A stretch of 64,000 bases of DNA from assembly GCA_037957365.1 (NCBI GenBank), contig JARHVA010004901.1, positions 1,330,852 through 1,394,851 on the forward strand, read 5' to 3'. Below are positions 34,282 through 46,003 of the stretch, one piece after another. The stretch is from Torreya grandis. Lineage: Eukaryota > Streptophyta > Pinopsida > Cupressales > Taxaceae. Below the pieces are notes generated by a model that was not told the origin of the DNA, made no database searches, and saw only the letters and a program-made list of their open reading frames with translations. Position 1 is the first letter of the stretch. Each line of letters begins with the position of its first letter. Made by a program: the position numbers and the translations under genes.

Positions 34282-37200
34282 GTTTAAACCTATTTCGGAA
34301 GACATTACAATTTATAGGTACAATAATGTCTTATCAAAGAATGAAAAGGTCATATATTCCTAATGCCCCGACAAGTGATGAATGAGCTTTGGATGCCCCC
34401 TAGAGGGAGAGATTGACAAAGAAGGTTGGCTATCAGTCTCTTGAAAGAAGGCAAATGACGGGACCAAAAAGGTAAATGGGAGTGAAAAAGACTAATTTAC
34501 TGAAATGTGGTTATAATTATTGGCATAGTGAGATGTCCTAATTGGATAGATAAAAATGATGATTTTCCCAAAAAACATTATTTCTAATAATATAGACTTA
34601 TGTCCCCAAATTGGGCTGGAAATAATTTTGGAAAAAGAATGGTTTTCATATATTTTAAATAAATAAAAATAGGATCATGGTAATAATTTGGATCTATTCC
34701 CTATTTATTAGCTTGGAGAGCATTTAGAATTATAATTTTTTAATAATGTAGAACTAATATTGATATTTGTTTTTTAGTTGGGCTAATAATAAGTCTAAAT
34801 TATCTAAAATTATCCCTTAATGGTGGTTATAATCATTAGTATAGTGAAGTAAAAAGATAATGATTTTCCCAAAGGTAGTTAGAATCATTATTAGAATAAA
34901 ACATGTCCTAGTTGGGTAGATAGATATAATGATTTTACTAAAGGTGGTTATAATAATTAACACAATGAAAACATGACCGAATTAGGTAGATAGAGGTAAT
35001 TACTTGCCCAAAGGTAGTTATAATCATTAACACCTAGATAAATCAAAACACCATGATTTTACCAAAGGTAGTTATAATCATTGGCATGGCATTTTGGGAT
35101 AATATGAAAAATTAGAAAAGGGGGCATACATACTGAATCTATGCTCATGGAGTAAGATTAATCTGATATAGATGAAAAATATTAATTTGAGCAACCTAAT
35201 AAAATGTAAATGCATATCCTAACTAGCAAGGATTAAAATTATTTCATGATTTAATTACACTATTATTGGGAAATCATTTGGATAGATCAATATATTGTTT
35301 AGTAACCAAGGAGAAGTATTGTAGAATCATTTATTGTAAGATTTCCCAAGCTTAGTTTTTTTATCACATGATAGTATATACCATGATATAAAACAACATG
35401 ATAACCTAGCTGAAATATGCATAAGGACTAACACACAATCTAATGAACAATTTAAAAATAATGTACCAATGATAAAAACCATGATGATAATGTTGATGTA
35501 TGAATATGGATGGAATTAATTATAATTTTCAAGTAATCACACAATGAACACATGTATACTAAGTCAAGGCACAACAAAAAATTAAATAAACAAGAAAACA
35601 AATAAACAAACATGAAGACAAAACATAAACAATCAAAATAACATGAAACAAACAAACACACATAATGGTTAATCACAATTTTAATGCAAACAAAAGATAA
35701 ATTGTTCATGCATATGCAATAGATGTGGCACTCTTAGTGATAGGGTGACCCCTAAGATATATAGTAATAACACATGTATAAAATCAAAATAACAATGGCA
35801 TAAGGTTTCCCCTAGGTTATAGGGAAACAATGACACACAAGATGATAAACATTACCCATAGGCTAGAGGAGATAATGAAACAAACAAAAAGAATGAGGAG
35901 GATAGAATAAAGGGAAGGGGTATATAAGATTACTCTAGATGCACTAGGCAAGTGGATGCTACCTACATTTTTCCATGGACAAAAGATCCAACATGAACTT
36001 TAGGATAAATGTAGCTCTCCCAGGATATAAGATATGATAAAAAATGATGATAAGAAAAATATGATTGTGTTATATAATAAATATGAGAATGGTCTCATAA
36101 AATGGTGAGTGCGTAAAATGAAGATGAGTGGGCATTAGTGGATCAAAGTTGAATACATAATGCTCACAATATAAACTCATAAAATGGGGAGAGCATAAGG
36201 CTAAGGACAATAAGGATTGGGAAACTAAAGAACAATTGGTTACTAATTAAATATCTAAGAGTTAAAAAATACTTAAGGCAAAGTGGTTGAAAAAGAAAGG
36301 AAGGCATGATCAAGATAACTCAAGATACCCCATGTATCTAAGTGATGCATACATAGTCTATGCTTACCTCAAGCCGATGTAGTTCTCTTAGAAATGGGAG
36401 GAAAAATAACAAGGTGGTCTAAAAATAAATTGATCAAAGAAGATGTCCCATTCAAAAAAAAAGGATTTATATCGTACATGGAAATTATAAGTCATTTTTC
36501 ATGATTTTATGATTTTAAAGATTTTGTAGATCTTTTACAAATGTTTTTGGAATTTTTAAAGCATCTCAACTTAGTAGAGAAAGATGAGATACTAAATAGT
36601 CCAACTCATAAAATGGTAAGAGCATTGAAACTTTAAATTGATTTCAAAATTATGAGAGCATGGAAAAGTGTGTAACTGAGTTGACCTCAATGTAAATTGA
36701 GTGCTGCCTACATAGTCCCATTAAGAACTCAAGTCACTATAGTTTTAAATTATAATGGAGGAATCTAACTAGGTAGTAATAAGTTCATAAATTAGGCAAA
36801 TGGCATAGTCTAGAAATAGGAATAATAAGGTGATACAAAATTCATGTTAATTATGGTGCTTTGAATTTTCCCATAAGAGGTTATAATTATGAAATAATGA
36901 CATAGGTCAATGATACTAATTTGTCCAAAAATAGCTATAATTAGTAACATAGAGTGGAATACTAATTTGCCCAAAGATAGTTATAATAAATAACACTCAA
37001 GATTAAATTAAGTAACAAATAAAGGATTAAAATTACAAAATCACTACCATAGTAGTCCAAGATATTGCCTCTGTATAAAATACTGAATCAACTTTTAGAA
37101 CTAGATCTGAATCCCTTCACTGAAGATGCCTAAAAAACTAATGGAATGAAACTAAGATCAAAAGGGGTGGGTAGGTAGGGTAAAACAAATTTGGTTAATA

Positions 37201-37285
37201 TGGAAGGTATGGTATAATGGTATATTATATGATACACATAATATGAAGATATTAAGGTATAATGAAAATGTACCTCATAGACAAT
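34282..37285 (-). other. Tat-B 3' noncoding region
   Basis: Matches 14461-14795 plus 23584-25640 of Tat-A in reverse order and strand, and is uninterrupted here since N1 is absent. It thus shows the state of this region before N1 inserted in the sister copy. The frame at 35452-35709 is a shadow within this noncoding sequence. Confidence 0.75.
34505..35080 (-). repeat. Hairpin-like repeat array in Tat-B 3' region
   Basis: Reverse copies of the Tat-A units, for example GATTTTCCCAAAGGTAGTTA at 34860 and GTAGTTATAATCATT at 35060. Units are at about 34505, 34811, 34859, 34928, 34996 and 35044. Further units are at 36860-36985. Confidence 0.85.
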
Positions 37286-38320
37286 AATTCAGGTTTCTCA
37301 AGAAAAATAATGCTTGAGGTGTATTATGTTCATCTACTCATCAAGTTTATCTCTATTTGTTATAGAGAGCCTCTATGATTTAGAGCCATAATTTATAATA
37401 ATGATATATGGGCCTATCTAATTGGGTTTGAACTTTGCCTTCTTCTCAACCATGATGTTTTTTTGGTTTTCTTTGAGAACAAGATCACCAAGCTCAAATT
37501 ATTTATGTTTGACACACTGGTTATAATGCTCACAGAGTCTATTTTGGTATGCTTAAAGGCTATTGATATTATCCATGCATTTTTCATCAATTAACTCTAG
37601 TTCATGAAAGTGAGATACCCTATAATATTCATCATCCAAGATGTGTTTTAATGAGATACACATAGAAGGTAACTCAACCTCAATGGGAAGAATGGTCATT
37701 ATGCCATAAACTACAGAATATGGAGTGGCTCCTTTTGGAGTATGATAATTAATGAAATATACCTAGAGGGAATGGAATATTTGTAGGTTCCAATAACAAC
37801 TAATACCATTGATAATATTGTAAGGGTGTTGACAATTGTTTTATTGGATGCCTCTACTTAGCCATTCCCTTATGGGTAATATACGGTAGAAAAATGTTGA
37901 GTGATATTACACTTGACAAAAAGTGTTTTGACATATTTATTTTTAAATGATCTACTAGTATCAAATATAATTACAGATGGCATACCATAGTGGTAGATGA
38001 GATGATTGAAGATGAATTTGAAAATTTGTTTTCCCATCATGTAAGTGAGGGGTATAGCTTCAACCCACTCAGTGAAATATTCAATAATGGTAATGATATG
38101 TTTATGGACATCAGACGAGGTAAGGTTAATGTTTCTAATGAGATCAAGTCCCCATATTTCAAATTAAAATGGTTTATGCATTGGTTTTAGTGTTTTGGCT
38201 AGGGCATGAATTATATTGGTATGCCTTTAACATTTATCACACTTTTTGATGTAAGTAGTTGCATTTTCATCCATAGTTGGTCAATAGTAATTGGTACATA
38301 ATATATTTTTGGCTAGGACA
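37286..38320 (-). pseudogene. Tat-B integrase remnant
   Basis: Reading the minus strand from 38320: TTYIKKCDKC with the zinc-binding cysteines, FEIWGLDLIRNINLTSSDVH with the first core aspartate, EYFTEWVEAIPLTY, YHYGMPSVIIFDTSRSFKNK with the second aspartate, then VEASNKTIVNTL retaining the catalytic glutamate region. The C-terminal part (37286-37600) has NLSLVILFSK-like and KPN-stop-IGPYIIIINYGSK-like text. It keeps the glutamate context better than Tat-A. Stops and shifts remain. Confidence 0.83.
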
Positions 38321-38819
38321 ACACCACTTATTTGGTCTCCACATATTCCTTCATGAACTTCCTATAACAATAATGTTGCTTCTATCAAAGTTAGAAAACA
38401 AAGAAGAGTTCCATCAAAGCTTCTATGGTAAAGGGTTGGGCCAAGTAATGTATAGTATGAGGCTTGATGGGTAAAGGCCTTTTTTTGTTTTTGTGATAGG
38501 TCTAGTGGCATGATATGTTCATGAAGGTAGTTAAATAGGTCTTAATACCATATAGATTGAGGACCACTAATATCATAGATCATTGTAATGATTGAAGGTT
38601 CATGAGAAGGCACTAGAAGATTTTCAATGAGAAATTGATAGTATTTGCCTTGTCTATGTGAAGGATAAAATAGATTATGATGGCTATGGCATTCATCATG
38701 CTATTAATGGACCTAGTTATGTGTTCAAATTGTATTTTTTTAATCTATTGTTTGAGAGTGTCCAACATGGCCTTGTATGGTACTAGCTTATCATCTTTGA
38801 TAGTAAAGTGGTATGTAAC

Positions 38820-39060
38820 TTGATAATCACAATAAAATATGAGATGGCAAATATTCAATTATATAGCTTGATGAAGCCTTGTAATGAGTGATTTATATTC
38901 AAATATGTTATTAGTATGAGGAAAGCTAATACAAAATGATTTAGGCATAATATTCCCTATGGTGTAATAAACAATAGTCATACCCCTAATCTATGTGATG
39001 TGAATTATACATCAAAATAAAACTTCCAGTTGTAGTCCCTAGGAGGTGTTTCAATGATGG
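38820..39060 (-). pseudogene. Tat-B second RNase H remnant
   Basis: The minus strand reads IIETPPRDYNWKFYFDV, then HRLGV, LLFITP, then shifted text for IMPKSF and TNN. It matches Tat-A 12680-12900 and confirms the dual RNase H arrangement in the family. Confidence 0.72.
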
Positions 39061-39299
39061 TCATGATGGAATCATCTAGGAATTGAAATGTGAGTGGCTC
39101 GATATCTACAAGGGGAGATTCAATAAGCTAATATGTAAGTACTTGTCCCTTTAAATATTTATGGTTGACATACTTGATCTAAAATTAAATCAAAACATGA
39201 TCTATATAGCCATGTGGCCTTGTAAAGCTACCTCAGATAATATAATACTTGAGCAAATATATTTTGGAAATAACTATGGTCTTGTTGTTAAGCATGTAA

Positions 39300-39640
39300 T
39301 GTCATAGTTTATGGGATGTAAAGACCATAACTAAACAAGAATTTTTATTTGGCATATAGTTGTGTTTATACATGACTAGTGTGTGTATTAGATAGTACAT
39401 GACATGATCTTTTCCATTATCATAATGTTGAGCTAGAAGTGCCCCCAAGGCTTTGTCTATGCCAAATATGTATAGTAGAAATGGATTTCCTAACATTGAT
39501 GGTAATAAAATAGGTGGATTGGCAAGACACTCCTTTAGGCACTAGAAATATTTTTGGATTTATTCATCCCTAAAAAATGTGACAACATTATTCAATAAGT
39601 GAATGGATGGAATTTGTCAGCCAACTACAAAATGAAAAAT
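39300..39640 (-). pseudogene. Tat-B RT-associated RNase H remnant
   Basis: The minus-strand frame 39496-39302 reads MLGNPFLLYIFGIDKALGAL, LAQHYDNGKDHVMYYLIHTL and NYMPNKNSCLVMVF. It parallels Tat-A 12237-12420 (LGKPFLLDLF, GELIIQHDDNGK). This is the RNase H fused to RT in Ty3/gypsy, with the pattern LAQ...KE..IYYLS..L...E..Y....K. Confidence 0.83.
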
Positions 39641-40405
39641 TTGATATATTAAATCATGCCCTATAAATTGTAGAGTTTCTTCAAATTGGAAGGTGGTGGC
39701 ATCTCAATAATGTCCTATGCTTTGGTAGAATCAAATTCAATGTCTCAATGAGAGACGATGAAACCCAACAATTTTCCTAAATTAAAACCAAAAATGCACT
39801 TATTAGGATTGAGTATGACTTTGTATTCATGAAGACTCTCAAATATTCTTTGTAGTACAGTTGGATGATTAGCATGGGTATTTTATTTATCCAATATGTC
39901 ATTGATGTAGTCTTTAACAATGTCATGCATCATATCATGAAATATGATGGAAATTTCTCTTTGGTATGTGGCCCTAACATTCTTGAGGCTAAATGGCATA
40001 ACTTGATAACAAAACATTCCCCATATAGTGGTGAACACTATTTTGTGTTGGTCTTATGGCACAATCCATATTTGGTTGTATCCTAAAAATTCATCCATAA
40101 GTGAAAGTATTTCATACCCCAATATGGAGTCAACTATCATGTCAATATTTGGCAGAGAAAAGTTATCCTTAGAGCATGCCTTATATATATCTATGAAATC
40201 AGTGTAGATTTTGATCCTTTATGGCTTCTTACTGATAGGCACAATGTTTTATATCCACTATGAATAGTTGAATGGTTAGATGAATCTCACTTATAATATT
40301 TTTTACAACTCTTGCTTTACTAGTACAATAATACGAGGATGCATCTTGCATAATTTTTTGCTTTACAAGTTTAGAATTAGGATGTAAAACAAAGTGGTGT
40401 ACACA
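39641..40405 (-). pseudogene. Tat-B reverse transcriptase, main part
   Basis: Minus-strand counterparts of Tat-A 11370-12060: the CYQVMPF block near 39995, FHDMMHDIVKDYINDILDK near 39890-39945, and LFNFRKIVGFH-like text near 39760. The active-site aspartate pair reads YINDI, so one aspartate has changed. N2 is inserted at 40405/46004 in the part that precedes the first RT motifs, so the N-terminal edge is at 46004-46300. Confidence 0.75.
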
Positions 40406-41168
40406 TGTAGACACATAAATTTAATTTAGTGTCTAAATACACTTAAATCTATTAATAATTCTTCTTAAATTAATTCATCACATCTTCCTCCAAATTCAAA
40501 TAATTAAACAAGTCAAATTAGTCAATTATGCACACTTAAAATCCTTATTTTAAATATAAAATCTAAATTTTTCACCTCATCAAAACATCTTCCACCTTTT
40601 TCTCCCTCATCCCAACCAAATCCAAAAATTTCTCAACCTCGTATGACTCATTCTGAGAGTTGTGAATAAAATTGGTTTAGTCTTACTAACTTAGCTAACC
40701 AACCCATGCTTCTCTCAACCATTTGAAGTGGTATTCATCTTCATGGGTGAGGATTCATTAGCCAATGTTGATTATTTGGATCATTTAAAAAGTCCAAATG
40801 ATCCTCCACCATTGTATCCTTCTCCAATAATTGATAAATAAACTTGAAAATCTTCATTTTTAAGAATCCATCACAATCATAATCAAGAAACTAGAATCTA
40901 GAGTTCAATACACAAGAGAATCAAAGTGAATAAAAAAGAATCAATTTTTTTTGTGCCAAAACACTACCCATTATCTTTTGCATTAGAAGAGTGAGCATCA
41001 CATTTTTAAAGATAAAATTGAATATACATCACAATGGAGAAATCTTGCACATTCAAAGCATAAAGTTTATGATTTATGGTTTTCTTTGTTTGTTGATCTA
41101 TCATATGTTTGAATTTCTCTTATATTAGGATTAGTTTATTTTCTTTGTACTTATAAATTTATTTCACA
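40406..41168 (+). repeat. N2 5' LTR
   Basis: Starts TGTAGACACATAAATTTAAT and ends TTATTTCACA; aligned with 45236-46003 along its length (shared AATCTATTAATAATT, CATCTTCCTCCAAAT, AGGATTAGTTTATTTT). Confidence 0.88.
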
Positions 41169-41174
41169 CATTTT

Positions 41175-41193
41175 TGGAATTCTCAATGGGACC
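41175..41193 (+). other. N2 primer-binding site
   Basis: TGGAATTCTCAATGGGACC begins a few bases after the LTR end and resembles the N1 site TGGTGACTCTGTTGGGGAC in layout, which supports a Tat-type primer. Confidence 0.5.
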
Positions 41194-41489
41194 TTCCCTC
41201 ATCTTTTTCATCTTTTAATCATATTTTTTGCATTTAGATAGCATTTCTCATTTGATTTTTGTTGTTTATGTTTACACATGTGTTTAATTTCATCTTTTTG
41301 AGTGTTGGTATAAGATATAGGTTTCTATCAGACATTTTCTATTCAATTGTGTATGATTCACTATATAACAATGAATTTAGAAGAACAAATAGTGAAATTG
41401 TAGATTTTATTAGTGAATTTTATCAAGTACATAGAAAAATTGTTCTATTTTTCCTTTTTCTATGTTTTATATTATATCTATTGGGTTAA

Positions 41490-41715
41490 CAACATTTTTT
41501 TAGGAAATAATGATTTCATCATTCTCAGTAACAATTTCATAATTTTAAATAACAAATTTATTGAACTCAATAGTGAAATTATACTTTTTAGTAGTGAAAT
41601 CATCCTTTTCCATAATGAAATCATCTTTCACAGTAGTGAATTCATCAGTTATAAAAATGAATTCATCTCTGTTGGTAAAGAAATCATTGTTTTGGGTAGC
41701 AAAATTATTCTATAA
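41490..41715 (+). repeat. Short tandem repeat AGTGAAATCATC-type in N2
   Basis: Units of about 20-30 bases such as AATAGTGAAATTAT, AGTAGTGAAATCATC and AATGAAATCATCTTTC recur about nine times. In translation they give a repeated NSEIILF-like peptide (frame 41413-41715), so the open frame is probably a by-product. A related run (GAATTCACCA, GAATTCATCA) is at 43570-43630. Confidence 0.7.
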
Positions 41716-41834
41716 GTATGGGTATGTTTATTTTCTACTTTTCACATTTTGTGTTTTCCCTGTGTTGATTTTATTACAATTATTCTATAAGCATGGGTAT
41801 TTTATTACATTTATAGGATTGATCCCCATCATAA

Positions 41835-42149
41835 ATTGAAAACATCATTAAAGAAGCATTTAATTCCCAAATCATCCCACTTATAGTTAATCCTAGTCTT
41901 GTTAAACATGAGATTTTTGGTCCCATTAAAACTTTACATTATGACACATATACTCATCCTCAATATAATTACATCCCTTCAAATCCTTTATACACTCAAC
42001 ACACATCCTTCATCCAACATACTTCCCATTTCACCCTGTATGTAAACACCCTCTATTGTAAGAGCTATGACTATACAATAGTAAATTTTGAAGAAGCTAG
42101 CTTAGAAATCAATAAATTTAATGAAGACATATATGGATCACAAACCTAA
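41835..42149 (+). pseudogene. Open 104-codon frame without ATG in N2
   Basis: The frame ENIIKEAFNSQIIPLIVNPS... runs to a TAA at 42147-42149 without an internal stop, in a region where other frames are closed. It includes HYDTYTHPQYNYIPSNPLY and ends FNEDIYGSQT. The composition is protein-like (varied, tyrosine-, asparagine- and proline-rich), weakly reminiscent of the start region of Tat-A gag (5943-6203). No family is recognised. Confidence 0.4.
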
Positions 42150-42394
42150 AATATCAATAGTGGTAAGCATCATGCATCTTAAACCCTTTTATAATTGAGA
42201 TGACAAAATAAATAAATATTAAAAAAAATAGAAAGAGATAAATTCATCCAAAGGTGAAAACCATTTATATGGTTCTTTAGGCAAGTACCATGATGAAAAA
42301 TGATATTTGGCATCATGCATAAAATAATAAATTGTCTACAAGTACTCTACACTTGGGGGCAAGCTCATTCCAATTCAGTCTTATGCATTCTAAA

Positions 42395-42640
42395 TCATCT
42401 CTCCATCCTTATCCATCCTACAATTTTTTAATACCATCCTTTACCATCATACACTTACACTAAACCATCCTTACTTATACTAATTTATCCTAAAGCATGC
42501 TTTCCCATATTATGCCTATTTAAATCCATCCTACACTCATAATTAACTACCATAACCTATCCTTAAACACCCTTACCTATCCAAACCCATCCTTATACAT
42601 TTAATCCCAAAGACATTAAAATCCATACTTATTAATCCAT
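42395..42640 (+). repeat. Degenerate CCATCCTTA repeat in N2
   Basis: CCATCCTTA, CCATCCTAC and similar 9-mers recur every 10-35 bases (for example 42402, 42411, 42435, 42466, 42526, 42590). Expansion of a short unit is likely. Confidence 0.65.
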
Positions 42641-45221
42641 TCTTTACCATCATAAAACCATCTTTATTCCCATTTTGACCTCAATAAAGAAGTGCAAATT
42701 TCTTGAGATGTATTCTTAGAAACATCTTGGTGTATCCTTGCAATGTTATTTTGATAACTAGATATTTGGTTATGACATCATGTGTTCCTTAGAGTTATCA
42801 CCTTAATTCCAATCCATTCATATTCATCCATACTCCATATATAATGTATTCTTTCCATCCCATACCACTCACTCTTTAGTGCTAGAATATGGTTTTTTCT
42901 TTGCTATTATTCCTTGTATATACACCTATAAATACAAAAAATATGTAAAAACATTACAAACTCCAAAAAACCAAAACATTATAAAATTAAAAAATACATA
43001 AAAATAATAAAAAAATCCCTTGTCCCTAGGTACATACCCTAGTCATCCCTTATACAGATTACTCATCAGAAAATTCAACATTATCAAAAATTTCATATGC
43101 CAAAGGGTTATACTCTAGCCAAGGAAATCCAAATAGGTCATTTGCTTACTTTTTTTTAGTTATTTTATTACTTTTTTATATAGTCATTTACTTTATTTTA
43201 GTGTTTGTTTACTTGAATCATTTTCATTATTGCAAACATCTCTTTTTATCTTATGTTTATTGTTGTTTCTCATGTCTATAAAACTATGTACATAACTAAT
43301 GGTGTTATTATGATCTTACATATCATGATGCACTAATTTTTGTCCTTGTGAATTTATTAGTCCTTACACATATTGCACTATAGTCATCATGGTTTTTCTA
43401 TACCATTGGTGCATATTGTCATGCACAATATCAAAACTTAGGTTTCTCAACTCTTATTTAGTTGGAATTATTATTATAAATATAATGCAAGAATAAAATA
43501 AAAACAAGATAGATATCAAACCATATCATGTTCCTAGACAAATTCATTATAGTTGTAAAATTGTTTCTCAATGAATTCACCACTTTATTAAATGAATTCA
43601 TCATTTTTCATACCAACTTCATCATTATGATAATTGTGAAATCCTTTATTCTCCTTTTCTAAGAATTTAACTACACAAAATAAAATTTGTTATCCTATAC
43701 TAATCTCTCTCTTTCATCCATCCTTATCTCATCCTTATAAAATCATTTTATCCATCATCATTAACCCATGTAGTCACTTCATTTCCTTGTTAATACTTGC
43801 ATATTAATCATCCACAATCATTTCCTAATATTTCCATTCAATATCCCACACTTATCAATTGGGACCAATAAAATCATAGTATACATCCTTTATCCATCAA
43901 CCCATCACTTACTCAGTCTATCAATCCATAAATTAGATAACCAATTTAAGATCATGGATTTATAATAGGATATATTATTCCCACATCCATTCCTCTGAAC
44001 CCTGATTCATGGGTCACCTCAAAGTGTGAAACTTATCTTGGGATATATAAATTCCTAATACACTCCTAACATATATCATTGCTTAGGGTAAAATTAATTT
44101 ATCATCCAATAAAAATGTGTAATAATTAAATTAAGTATGTTAATAGCATTCATGGGTTAATCTTACATTACATAATCACTTCTCTTCCCACATTGGGAGA
44201 ACTACATGTGGCCTAACATCCTCACTCAAATTTTTTCCATGGTGGATTATGTATGAAATACTTAAATACATGGGGTTTATAGGGTTAGTTAAATCACCAT
44301 CATCCATCCAATATATTTCATCTACATTTTCTACTATCACTTAATTAGAGTGCTATATCTTCTTATCAATGATTGTAAATATAAAATTTGTAAATCTTTA
44401 ACATAAATTAGACAATCTATATTTTTTATTTTCTAGCCTAGGTCATATTATCATTAGGATATATCATTTCCAAAAAATTTCATGAGATTACTAACTCTAA
44501 GCACAATCCAAGCATTCAATCTATAAAGTGGGAAATGTACTTCTTACAATATCTTCTCTAGCATTTAACAACTAGGAGTAAATAGTATTACATATACCCT
44601 CTATAATTTTTATAAAATTAGTATCAAGATAAATATTTATATTATTGATGATATTTATCTCATTTTCATCCCTCAATAATACTCATTCTTCATCCATTTT
44701 TCATATTTATGGTATACATTAAATCAATTTACTCTAAATTTCTCTTTGAATCTTGCAATAATCTATCAATGTAAAATTATCATTATCATTTGCAAATTAA
44801 ATAATTTTTTCTATCTATAGATCCCAAAATTATTATTTTTGGGATATATCATTCCCATAACCTCTAAATTGACCCCTTACTCATTATTAAAATAGTAAAC
44901 ATGCAATCTCTGAATGATTAAACTATTATCTTCCAAATCCATACTCTAGTTTTCATTAACCAGGGGAAACCTTTTTACACAATCAACATCTTTCAAGTTT
45001 GACACCAATTCTATAGTAAATTAATTTATCATTTATCCACATCATTTTTTTCATCTCCTCTTTTCATCAATTTTGAGTATTTGTCCATTTTATTGCACAA
45101 ACCCTTAAGGGGGCATTGTCATACTCATTTTATTTCATTTGGGTTAAATTTCGCCTTCTTAATCATCAACACTCTACTTAGTCACTATTATTTGAAATAA
45201 TATTGCTACACAACACTATTT
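42641..45221 (+). other. N2 internal noncoding region
   Basis: No protein resemblance was seen. The stretch 43140-43420 resembles Tat-A 24420-24690 (T-rich zone, TTAGTCCTTA, then CATCATGGTTTTT and ATTGGTG), suggesting shared 3' noncoding sequence. AAGGGGGCATTGTCATA at 45112 is a G-rich mark like the one at 24390 in Tat-A. Confidence 0.5.
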
Positions 45222-45235
45222 AAAAGAGGGAAAAA
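45222..45235 (+). other. N2 polypurine tract
   Basis: AAAAGAGGGAAAAA directly before the 3' LTR start TGTATACCC. It fixes the plus-strand orientation of N2. Confidence 0.75.
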
Positions 45236-46003
45236 TGTATACCCGTAAATTTCATTTAGTGTCAAAATTCATCTAAATCTATTAATAATTATTCTTAAAT
45301 TAATTCATTACATCTTCCTCCAAATTTAAATAATTGAATAATTCAAATTAATCAATTATGCACACTTAAATCCTTATTTTAAATATAAAATCTATATTTT
45401 ACACCTTATCAAAAAATCTTCCACATTTTCCTCCCTCTTCCCAACCAAATCCACAACTTTCTTAACCTCATATGACTCATTCCCTAAGTTGTCAAGAAAA
45501 TTGACTTAGTCTTGCTGACTCAACTAACCAACCCCATGTTTCTTTCAACCAGTTGAAATGGTGTTCAAAATCATGGGTGAAGAATCATTAGCCACATTTG
45601 ATCATTTGTGTCATTTAAAAATTCCAAATTATCCTCCATGATTATACCCTTCTATAAGAATATATGAATAAACTTAAAAATATTCAATTTCAAGAATTGA
45701 TCAGAATCATAATCAAGAAATTAGATTCCAAAGTTCTATACACAAGAAAATCAAAGTGAAATAAAGAAAATCAACGACTTATTTTTTTCACCAAAATGCT
45801 TCACATTCTCATTCAAATTGGAAGAGTGAGCACCACATTTTGAAAGAGAAAATCTAATATGCATTACAATGAATAAATATCTCATATTCAAAGCATAAAT
45901 TTTATGATTTTTGGTTTTATTTGTTTGTTTCTCTATCATAGGTTTGAATTTAAATTAGTTTAGGATTAGTTTATTTTATTTATAATTATAAACTTAGTTC
46001 ACA
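45236..46003 (+). repeat. N2 3' LTR
   Basis: Starts TGTATACCCGTAAATTTC, aligned with 40406-41168; ends TTAGTTCACA, where Tat-B sequence resumes with AACCAATGTGAGGTCC. Confidence 0.88.

Larger units (their letters stand above)
40406..46003 (+). mobile_element. Non-autonomous LTR retrotransposon N2 nested in Tat-B
   Basis: Direct repeats 40406-41168 and 45236-46003 enclose 4.1 kb on the plus strand. A primer-binding site follows the first and a polypurine tract (AAAAGAGGGAAAAA) precedes the second. The Tat-B RT sequence continues across the insertion. Flanks ACACA (40401-40405) and ACATA (near 46001) suggest a 5 bp duplication with one change. No gag or pol is recognisable. LTR similarity is moderate, so it is an old insertion. 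Confidence 0.88.

Noticed and set aside
35452..35709. 85-codon minus-strand frame rich in cysteine and leucine
   Set aside because: It corresponds to the 3' noncoding region of Tat-B; the hydrophobic look comes from T-rich sequence.
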